A stretch of DNA of 38,396 nucleotides from Zygophlyctis sp. KS116 (lineage: Eukaryota; Chytridiomycota). Positions 30,633 to 38,396 of the stretch are shown piece by piece; within the stretch, counting starts at the first letter, position 1; each line of letters starts with the position of its first letter. Made by a program: the position numbers and the translations under genes. The stretch lies in the NCBI GenBank assembly GCA_054661495.1, contig BAAFSQ010000082.1, positions 1 through 38,396 on the forward strand, given 5' to 3'. The notes under the pieces were generated by a model. That model had not been told where the DNA came from. It did no database searches and saw nothing but the letters and a program-made list of their open reading frames with translations.

Positions 30633-31639
30633 ATGAACAAATTCATTCTAGAGAGGCAAGTAGCAATCAGTGCTGTTATCAAGGCTGCAAAACTATGCAA
30701 GAAAGTATCATTGAAAATTGCAACTGTAAAATCAGATTCTTCGCCTGTAACGATCGCAGACTTTGGTTCTCAAGCGATTATTATTGATGAATTATCCAAG
30801 GCATTTCCAAATGATGTGATTGTTGGGGAAGAAGACTCTAGTCAGTTGAGATCTGATCAAAATCTGATGAAATCTCTTGTAGAATTGATGGATGGGCAGA
30901 GTCCAGAACGTATTTGTTCCCTTATTGATCTTGGGAATGATAATGGTGGGCCTCACAAGAGGTTTTGGACTCTAGATCCAATAGATGGTTAGTCAAGATC
31001 GAATAATGTTAAATAGGTACTAAAGGATTTTTAAGAGGAGGGCAGTATGCAATATGTCTGGGATTGATTGAAAATGGAATCCCAATGGTATCAGTAATGG
31101 CAACTCCAAATCTTCCCTTTCCAAATTTAGAATCTACAGAATTAGGTACTATATTTGTCGCTGTAAAGAATCATGGTGCTTTTCAGGCACGATTGGCAGA
31201 TAATAATGAGCCATTGCACGAAGAATCTATTCATTCAGGATCAGATAAAAGTTTTAATAATTGTAGATGGACTGAATCTTTTGAACCTGCTCATTCTTCA
31301 CAAAATAAATCTGCATCTGTTCTTTCACATTTAGGGATCAGTTCTTCCAGCATTAGAATGGATTCTCAGGCTAAATATGGTCTGATTGCACGGGGAGAGG
31401 CACACGTATATCTCAGAATACCTACAAAATCTGGTTATGAAGAAAATATATGGGATCATGCTATTGGGACTTTACTGGTTAGTGAAGCTGGGGGAGCGGT
31501 AGGTGATCTAGATGGAAATCCTCTCGACTTTTCAAAAGGAAGAACATTAGGAAAAATAAGTGGTATAGCTGCAGTCAATAGCAATCAAACTCTTGAAAAG
31601 GTTGTTCTCGCTCACACAGAAATCAGGTCAAAATATTAA
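30633..31639 (+). CDS. MET22: 3'(2'),5'-bisphosphate nucleotidase (HAL2/MET22 family)
   Basis: Hydrolyses 3'-phosphoadenosine 5'-phosphate, a by-product of sulfate assimilation and sulfation, to AMP; Li+ and Na+ sensitive in the family. Two exons with a 29-nt intron (30988-31016) give 325 residues. Metal-binding motifs: IVGEEDSS (Glu-Glu), WTLDPIDGTKGFLRGGQY, formed across the splice (D-P-I-D-G-T), and ENIWDHAIGTLLVSEAGG (W-D-H-A). SQAKYGLIARGEAHVYLRIP is typical of the eukaryotic HAL2 group. The ATG at 30633 (MNKFILERQVAISAV) matches the family's start. No targeting signal seen. Confidence 0.94.
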
Positions 31640-31670
31640 TAATGGTTACTATTTTAAAACATAATATAAT

Positions 31671-34600
31671 CTAATTGGAATTATCTTTGATTACAGGTAG
31701 TTTAGATGACTTATTTCCAAACATTTTTCTGAATAAGAAGTTATTTATCAGTGGTATACGTGTATTATTCAAATATGGAGCTGATTCATTCGGTTTTTTT
31801 GCAATTTGTAATGATGCTGAATTATTGATTGGAACCGGAACGGAATTCAGATGGTCCAGCTTTAGTTTAGCAGATAAAGACTGATTTTGTGGATCCCATG
31901 CATATACTATCTTTGCATCGTCAGTTTGTAGGATTTGGGCTATTGGTTTTAGTTTTGTAACACCTGATGAACATCGTGAATTAAAGGGGTTTGTAGAATT
32001 TCCTATTTCACGAATCTTTTCTGCCGGCTTTTTAGTGATCTTTTTGGGGGAGTTTTGAATTTTTTGAGAAGCGACGCTGCACCATTCTGAGACCCCATTG
32101 GAATGTGCAGAATCAGGCTTAGATGCTAATGCAGGGTGAATAAGGCCCTTCTTATCCAATGACTCATATAACCGCCTAATTGAAATCATGTCGTTTTTGG
32201 TTTGAAGATCCTGTTGATCTTCAAAATTTGATGCAGTTTCGAAATGCTCTTCCCTGATAGGCGAGCTTACCTCGGATGGCCTATTAAAGGTATTTTCATA
32301 TGTACGAGAAACATCGTTTGGGAGCATAAAAGATGCGTGGCCGATTGGTGTAGGGACGAGCCTACGTTTGCCCAGCAGAATAATTTCTACCGGATGATAT
32401 GGATGACGAATTGGAGCCATAGGATCGTTATATTCCCAAGATTGATTCTAGACATTAGGAATATGAAATTACTGAAACTTTGTTATCCTTTAAGTCAAAC
32501 ATATCGCTGGTTTCTATCTCTTCTTTGAAGTGTACCAAATTTTCCGAAGATAAGTAAGAATCCATTTTTTCATCGAATTCATTTTCATTGACACTTCTCA
32601 GCCAAGTGTCTAGATTTCCATCCTCAATCATTCCATTGTCTGTATCATCGACAGAAGTTTTAAGTGGCAAAGGCGATTCTAGTTAATTTACAAATGAAAA
32701 AATTGTACCATTTCGATTTTTGAATGAAGTATTTGTTACAGATTTTTTACCGGCTTTTCTAGCAATATATCCTTGTAAATGAGATGTAATGATTTGCTAC
32801 CTCTCCATACGCTTTGTATTTTAACAACACTCCTGTTTTCTATTGCATCTTGACGCAGAAGAGCTTTAGCTTTCTTTCCTGGCTGGCGAAAATTGATTAT
32901 GTTTCTCCACGCCTTTTGAATTAAAATACTTGCTATTATTAGGCCAAAATAAAGTACCATTGCGAATCTCGTTATATTTTTTCCTCTCTTTTCTCATCTT
33001 CGATATAGTCTGAGCATAGATTACTGCTTGAACTTGAAACTCACTTTTAATCCGTGTCAATATATGCAGAAGACAATAATCACTAGAAAAGCATAAGTAC
33101 TTGATGAAAATACCCCGATAGCGGCTCAAATTGAGCAATTTGACGATATATGTCACTTAAAAATGCACTAGATGTTATCAGGCACTGCTCTTCAGAAATG
33201 AATGATTGTGTTTTCAAGATCCCATATTTGAAATTACCGAGTAAAAAGTTTAAAAATGGTTCTTGGTAGGAACCCAATATTTTTAACATTTTCTATTGAT
33301 TAGGCTAATATTCTCAGACTTACAGTCTCGAAACCTTTAAAATCGTTTCTAAAAGTTTGAAATTTTGAGACTTTCTCGTTTGTACGGTTGTCATAAACTA
33401 CATATTGTTCCAAAAAGGCCAATACAACTCTGATTAGCCCTAGCACTTTTAGAGGATTGTTTAGAAATCTAGAATTAAGATTTGATTCTATATTTTCATT
33501 CTAATATGAATAAAACTGAAAGATACCTGAACTTTTCCGAAAAATATTTCAAAAATATATTTTAGCCGATAATCGCTATAGATATCGTTTCCGGTTAAAT
33601 CTATTACACGTAAATCTTGACAAGGAACAAGAGCAGCCAAACAGTTGATGTCATCGATAAAATTATCTTTCAAATATATTTCCTCTAAAAATGGACATGA
33701 CCATATAGCTCCAATAGACTGAATTTTGCATCCAACCAACTTCAATACTTTTAACATGGGAAGAAATGATGTGAAACTGAAATTTCTATAATTTATAAGA
33801 AACATTTCTTACGGAATTTCGTTATAAGATAAATCGAGCAGCCGAAGCATCTTCATTGGAATTGGAGGGGCTTTGCTATACAGATTATTCGAAATATTTA
33901 GATAGAGCAAGTTAGTACAGCTCTGAAGGAAATCCAAATCCATTCCCGCCAGCCCACTATTTTCTAGATCTAGATAGAGCAATGAAGTGCATTTGCCTAG
34001 CTGAGTTATTTCCGTAACTTGAGTATTCTTTAGGATGCAGATATATAAGTCTATGGCGCAAGATATAGATTGGGCGCTAACGGAGACATTTTTCGATAAA
34101 TCAAGAAATGTCACAGACTTGGGCATGCTGGAAACCGAAACAATCCGATTATTTGCCGCCCTAATCCGATGAGGAGATGACAAGCTCTCACAGTCCAATG
34201 TTTCAATAAGATTATCCTTCCATTTAAAACTAATACACTACCTCTAAATTCAAGTCAACTAACTTTGTGACATAATCAAGCGACTCGATTTTTTTGATTT
34301 GGTTTTTGGAAAGATTGAGAAACATTAAATTCGAAGTGTCCCTAAGAATATGTGGAATCTATTATTAATTTTAAATATTCAGGACAAACCACTTGTAAGC
34401 CAGAATCCATCATATCAAGATGCTCGAGCTGGGCTAATTGCGAAATATTTTCGATATTGTTTTGCTTCAATGCATTGCTGATCGCCTCCATTTCTTTAAT
34501 TTTTGTTTGCCGTTCATTTGAAACTCTATGTCCAATATGAGAAAGTTTCATTTCTGTTAATCGTTCATTTTCTGATTTTAGGGCCTCAATCTCTAATGCT

Positions 34601-36545
34601 TTCTGTTGATTTTCCTTTTCAAGGGCTTCTGATTCCTCACGTAGCTTTTGAAGGAAATGAATTAAACTTCCCTTTTCATTTAAAGACTTTGCCAGATATT
34701 CTTTTTGAGTATTTTTGATAATGGATTGTTTTTTATGTTCTAGCAGCTTAAATTCACCAGCTTTTTGAAGCAGCTTATTGGCACGATATTTTTCTTTCTG
34801 GTATATATCCATAGCGTATTTCATAATCCATTCTACTACTAAAGCTAACTTTTCGTTTTGTTTAATCAGAAACAATTTTTCCGCTCTAACTTCCCCTTTA
34901 ATGGCTTTTCTTAGAGTTTTTGTTTTTTCCAGCTGGATCGTTAATTCATTTTGAATTTCGATTTCACTTATGAGAGCATTCCTAATCAGCTCATATTGTT
35001 CGAGACATGAGGCTAGCATTGCTTGAGCATCTTTGAGAATTTTGTCTTTGATGAGCTCCCTTTGCTTTAAATCTTCAGGAGAAATCTCTTGAGTAGGAGT
35101 GGCTTTTTCTCTCATCAAAAATATAGATCTCTTTTTGGATGCTTCCAGCTCTCTCTTGAAGCCTTTTAAGATTTCTTCTTCGGTAACTTCAATTGCTTCG
35201 AGATTTCTAAAAAATCATTTTGCTAATCTTACTTGAGTTTTCCTTTCAAATCTTCATCGTGCTCGTCTTTTTGAGATGAATCAACATTATGCTGTTCAAT
35301 TGAGGCTTTGGGAATACTAAACTTGAGATAAAATCATATTACACTGTTGGTTCGTATGGTTGTGCTTCAGAAGCTATATTAAGAGGAACATGTGCAATAG
35401 CAGTCTTTTCCGAATCCAAATTTTGGCTTGGAACATCATTTTGTACGCTTGCATCTGTTTCTTGAATTATCTCTGTGGAATATACTATTGAATTAAAAGC
35501 GTCTTTTTCATCTGCAACAGGAATATTTGGCACTGATCGGGATTTTCCTAATTCTATTACATACGATTCTTTAATTTCTTTGATATCTTTTACGAAATCA
35601 TCTTTTGTAACACCATCATTTTCTTCTGTTTGATTAATCAAACCCTGAATTTCCTCTTGCTGAACGATATTATTCTTTTTTAAATCATTATTGAATTCTG
35701 TATCCTCATTTTCTCTCTCTCTTGAATTATTAGGAGATGATTCCCTTTTATCTACAAAACCCAGATTCACGATTGACTTTTTGTATTCTACTCTATCCTT
35801 TTGACCCAACTTTAAACCTTCGGGAGTTTTAGGAATATTTATTGATTCCATTTGCAAGGAAGTTCTTGAACCTTTATCTATTTTTCCTCTTGTAAGAGAT
35901 GCCACATCCAAAGTACTCTTTTTCCTAAAATCTCTATTATTTTCACTTTCCTCGCGAATATCATCATTCCTAGATAAATTATGCAACGACATTGCTCCTA
36001 AATTTTTACGACCATGTTTTTTCCTATCTAAAGAAAGAGATCTCTTGTCTGTAGCTCTTAATCTCTCTTTTTTCTCTTCCTTGACAGAATTTTCAGAGAC
36101 TATAGAATTTTCAGCACTTGAATAAATCTGATCCTTTAGGTCCATCTCACTATCACGATGATTTCCTTGTAATAAATCTTGCTGTAACTGATTATTATGC
36201 AACATAATTTCATTATTTTGATTTGATTCTTCCTGAATTGAAATTTCCGATATAAAATCTGCTCTAGTCATTGTCTTCATCAAATCCTGCCAACTCCCTA
36301 AACTTTCTAAAGATAATCCTTGCAATTCATTCATTTTCTCATTTTCCAAATCTGGTAAATCTGGTAAATCTGGTAAAAACCCAGGCTCTAATTCCTGAAT
36401 TTCTTCCTTTTTCTGAATAATCTAAAATTTTAAATTCTATAATTACATCTAATTCTTCCAATGCAATCATTTGCTGCCGTATAGTTTCTTCAATATCCAA
36501 ATCATCATGTGGCTCATCAGAGAATGAAAAATCATGTAGATCCAT
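31671..36545 (-). CDS. LRRIQ1-like coiled-coil, leucine-rich-repeat and IQ protein
   Basis: Fourteen exons (thirteen introns, 23-31 nt) give 1506 residues. The ATG at 36545 begins MDLHDFSFSDEP. Order: acidic low-complexity N-terminus with three LPD repeats; coiled coil (about 440-690); leucine-rich repeats (about 690-950, for example LMFLNLSKNQIKKIESLDYV and LRVIDLTGNDI); a helical region; IQ calmodulin-binding motifs (ILIQKAWRNIINFR and VVKIQSVWRGYIARKAGKK, the latter restored by splicing); and a basic disordered tail. Human LRRIQ1 has the same domain order and occurs with cilia. Family assignment rests on architecture rather than on diagnostic residues. It fits with ODAD2 in this window. 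Confidence 0.68.
36351..36377. repeat. 9-bp tandem repeat inside the LRRIQ1-like gene
   Basis: Three copies of TCTGGTAAA in the plus strand, encoding Leu-Pro-Asp three times on the minus strand. In frame, so length changes would be tolerated. Confidence 0.8.
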
Positions 36546-36588
36546 TTTTAGTTTATTAGTTGATAAATCTCCTACTGAATTCCATACG

Positions 36589-37012
36589 TCATTTTGATTT
36601 TTTCTTTGCTCTTTTAAGTCTTTTTTTAGCAGTTTTAGCATCATCCAATTCCTTTAATTCCTTTAATTTGACTTCAAATTCCACTTGTTCTACTGCCTTT
36701 AAATTAGAGAATAAAAATATAAAATACCATTTTCCTCTCATTTTCCAATAGTTCTTGTCTATGCATTTCCTTCCTTCTTGCGACTCTGTAAGCATGAAAT
36801 TCAGCAGCCGTCGACCCTGTCTGATGCGGATTCCCGACTGGTTTAGTGTCTTGGAGCTCTTCCTTTTCCTGTGCTTCTACTATTGGCTCATGAATCTTTT
36901 CAAACAATTTGTCAATTTTGAACTTTTGTACTTGAACAACATCCACTGGTTTATTCCTGAAATGTGAATTAACTAGTTCCTGTACATCTCGTTCTTTTCT
37001 CTTTTTTTCCAT
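36589..37012 (-). CDS. PRKRIP1: PRKRIP1 homologue (spliceosome C-complex protein)
   Basis: Two exons with a 31-nt intron give 130 residues. GSTAAEFHAYRVARRKEMHRQ matches the diagnostic EFHVYRxxRRREYxRQ block of PRKRIP1 (Pfam DUF1168). The long basic helix after the splice (EFEVKLKELKELDDAKTAKKRLKR) corresponds to the human protein's helix that bridges snRNP components in the catalytic spliceosome. The N-terminus MEKKRKERDVQELVN is shorter than in human. It sits head to head with a SAP30BP/HCNGP gene; its 3' end lies 43 nt before the LRRIQ1-like start on the same strand. Confidence 0.88.
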
Positions 37013-37122
37013 TTTGGCTTGTCTTTTACTGATTTATTTTATAGATTGCTGTTGCTATTGTTGTTTTTGCTATTGTTGCGCTGACCCACAATTCCACACT
37101 AGCCCACACTGACCCACTGTAT

Positions 37123-37162
37123 TAACCCACGCTAACCCACGCTAACCCACGCTAACCCATAC
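37123..37162. repeat. 10-bp tandem repeat, unit TAACCCACGC
   Basis: Three exact copies and a fourth with two changes (TAACCCATAC). Scattered CCCACACT words flank it on both sides, so the array may be the core of a larger degenerate repeat. Confidence 0.85.
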
Positions 37163-37165
37163 TGA

Positions 37166-37201
37166 GGGAACCACACTGGGAACCACACTGGGAACCACAC
37201 T
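37166..37201. repeat. 12-bp tandem repeat, unit GGGAACCACACT
   Basis: Three exact tandem copies. It shares the CCACACT core with the neighbouring sequence. Confidence 0.85.
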
Positions 37202-37264
37202 AGCCCACACCAGCCAACAGTCTCAAAGTGCGACGTCAAGTACAGACTAAACAGCAGTAGTAAA

Positions 37265-37762
37265 ATGGATTTGAGCGGTTACAATTCTCAGGATTCACAA
37301 GAGAATGAACAAGATCAGACTGTAGAAATGAGAGATTTGGAGCCTCAAGAAATTAGAGATTTGGAAGAAATTCAACAATCGATTGCATGGAATAAATATA
37401 TTTCTCTAGAGTCATTTACAGTCAAAAACGTTGTTGGGCAAGTAGATGAATTTCAGTTGAAATCTATTCAAAAGTTGGCTAGTCTAAGAGCTAAAGGATT
37501 GCGATTTAATGATCAATTAGTAAATACAAAGGCTTTTAAAAATCCTGGAATCATGGAGAAAATGTTGGAGTATCATAATGTAAATTCTCATGGGAGTTTT
37601 ATTTTGGTCGATGACTCTTTTGAAAAAGTATATACAGAATTGCAATCTTTTATTTCTAATGCTAATGCTAATGCATCGTCTAAACCAGTAAAGGAAAGTA
37701 AGAAATCTATAGAGTTTGTAAAATCAAGTCATAAATCATATGATAAAAGAAGAAGGATTTGA
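37265..37762 (+). CDS. SAP30BP/HCNGP-like protein
   Basis: Single exon, 165 residues, TGA stop. The conserved part is LRAKGLRFNDQLVNTKAF followed by KNPGIMEKMLEYHNVNSHGS, corresponding to the HCNGP block (F-R-N-P-x-x-x-E-K-L-I-x-F) of human SAP30BP. Human SAP30BP acts in transcription and in the splicing of short introns, which is of interest in a genome whose introns are all very short. The N-terminus is acidic and the C-terminus basic (KSYDKRRRI). The family's Asp-Pro-rich end is reduced to ILVDDSFEK. Confidence 0.75.
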   Translation: MDLSGYNSQDSQENEQDQTVEMRDLEPQEIRDLEEIQQSIAWNKYISLESFTVKNVVGQVDEFQLKSIQKLASLRAKGLRFNDQLVNTKAFKNPGIMEKMLEYHNVNSHGSFILVDDSFEKVYTELQSFISNANANASSKPVKESKKSIEFVKSSHKSYDKRRRI

Positions 37763-37784
37763 TTTTGCTAGAATTTTATTAGTA

Positions 37785-38396
37785 CTAGTCAAATTTAATA
37801 GAATAAGAATTCATGTCAATTTTTCCTCCACGGTAAGATCCCTTCTTTTTCTTGTCTTTTTCTTTTCTGAATCCATCACCGCGTGTTTTAATAAGATCAA
37901 GATGTGCCTTGTAACCATAGGAATTTATAGATCCGCCTTTAGACATGTAGGTATTGTCTTTTAATTTCTCATCAGCAAATTCAACTTGTTCTGGTTTGAC
38001 TCTTTGGAATCGCTAAAATTAAATTATAATATTTACATTTTCAATTCCATTGGATCCTGAATCTTTGATTTTAGGAGTGTCGAGGGGAGTTGGGAGTGTT
38101 TTTGCGGTTTTTGATTTCTCTTCTTCTTCTGACTTCTTGGCAGTTTTGACTTTTTCTGACTTCTTGGCAGTTTTGACTTTTGCATCTTTAGCTTCTTCTT
38201 CAGAGCTTTCATCAGAGTCAGAAGAGGAAGAGGAAGATTCACTCTTTGCTTTTTCTGACTTCTTGGCAGTTTTGACTTTTTCTGACTTCTTGGCAGTTTT
38301 GACTTTTGCATCTTTAGCTTCTTCTTCAGAGCTTTCATCAGAGTCAGAAGAGGAAGAGGAAGATTCACTCTTTGCTTTTTCTGACTTCTTGGCAGT
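37785..38396 (-). CDS. SRP40: Nucleolar phosphoprotein NOLC1/SRP40 (3' part)
   Basis: A chaperone of box C/D and H/ACA snoRNPs in nucleoli and Cajal bodies. The gene runs off the right edge. The visible N-terminal part alternates acidic Ser runs (SESSSSSSDSDESSEEE) with Lys/Ala-rich basic runs (KTAKKSEKV), the standard Nopp140 pattern. A 24-nt intron follows SNGIEN. The final exon carries the complete SRP40 C-terminal domain: RFQRVKPEQVEFADEKLKDN, GGSINSYGYKAH, GDGFRKEK, then SYRGGKIDMNSYSIKFD. The Ser/Lys unit is a perfect 126-bp tandem repeat. It converges with the HCNGP gene with 22 nt between coding ends. Confidence 0.95.
38131..38396. repeat. 126-bp perfect tandem repeat in NOLC1/SRP40
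   Basis: Two full copies (38131-38256 and 38257-38382) appear identical base for base, and a third begins at 38383 and leaves the window. Each encodes a 42-residue unit of one acidic Ser run and two short basic runs. Confidence 0.9.

Larger units (their letters stand above)
37013..37264. promoter_or_regulatory. Divergent promoter with two tandem repeat blocks
   Basis: 252 nt between the PRKRIP1 and HCNGP starts, the longest gap in the window. It begins with a TTG/TTGCTAT-rich stretch, then carries two adjacent tandem repeats (37123-37162 and 37166-37201, listed separately) and GCGACGTCA (about 37220-37228), an ATF/CREB-like site. The repeats make it much more GC-rich than other spacers here. 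Confidence 0.45.

Noticed and set aside
32685-32760. A 72-nt intron in the LRRIQ1-like gene
   Set aside because: Two short introns (29 and 30 nt) around a small exon give a proper IQ motif (WRGYIARKAGKK) and keep frame; the long-intron reading does not.
38033-38368. Long minus-strand frame with repeated LPLPLLTLMKALKKKLK
   Set aside because: It is a shadow of the NOLC1/SRP40 Ser/Lys repeat in another frame; the true frame splices into the SRP40 C-terminal domain.
1-38396. Ciliate-type genetic code, suggested by very short introns
   Set aside because: TAA, TAG and TGA all occur as terminal codons at family-consistent ends, and none is needed in-frame within exons.
1-38396. Mobile elements, virus-like elements and CRISPR arrays
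   Set aside because: No transposase, reverse transcriptase, integrase, capsid-like gene, terminal repeats or spaced direct repeats were seen; the only repeats are short tandem ones.

Overview
The window is eukaryotic nuclear DNA, AT-rich and extremely gene-dense. I reconstruct about 28 protein genes; no stretch over about 250 nt lacks a gene, and I see no tRNA, rRNA, transposon, virus-like element or CRISPR array. Nearly all multi-exon genes can be assembled with tiny GT-AG introns: I count 81, each 21-34 nt, and in every complete gene the spliced length comes out divisible by three. TAA, TAG and TGA all act as stops, so the code is standard. Motile-cilium genes (ODAD2/ARMC4, an LRRIQ1-like protein) together with fungus-like genes (DUF4436, PNS1-like transporter, DFG10, HAL2) suggest an early-diverging flagellated fungus or a close relative, perhaps rozellid-like. 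The exact organism is inference.

Layout. 1-621: the 5' tip of an unknown minus-strand gene and a small coiled-coil gene. 703-4870: a membrane alpha/beta-hydrolase-like protein that lacks the nucleophile serine, a lysosomal palmitoyl-protein thioesterase (PPT1) and a choline-transporter-like membrane protein. 4896-12524: four tandem secreted alpha-carbonic anhydrase genes on the minus strand. One encodes a chain of five complete carbonic anhydrase domains and three encode single domains; all four share an unusual promoter signature (TGACGTAA plus ACGCG). 12640-15484: a minus-strand run of a DUF4436 membrane protein, polyprenol reductase (DFG10/SRD5A3) and the METTL18-type histidine methyltransferase. 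15554-21051: a plus-strand run of a chorismate-lyase-fold protein, ODAD2 and MCM10, the last two overlapping by one base.

21055-28761 (minus, apart from one plus-strand gene): a WDR62/MAPKBP1-like protein, the copper chaperone ATX1, a YIPF6 homologue (plus), the AP-1/AP-2 beta adaptin and WDR89. 28881-31639: a secreted metallocarboxypeptidase, an unknown 139-residue protein and a HAL2-type 3'(2'),5'-bisphosphate nucleotidase. 31671-38396: the LRRIQ1-like protein, PRKRIP1, a SAP30BP/HCNGP homologue and the 3' part of NOLC1/SRP40 with a perfect 126-bp tandem repeat.

Most of the window is housekeeping. The outstanding feature is the carbonic anhydrase cluster: a concatenated secreted enzyme, a graded loss of introns among its domains, acidic residues where the proton-shuttle histidine usually sits, and shared bZIP-like and MCB-like promoter motifs that look like a regulon.
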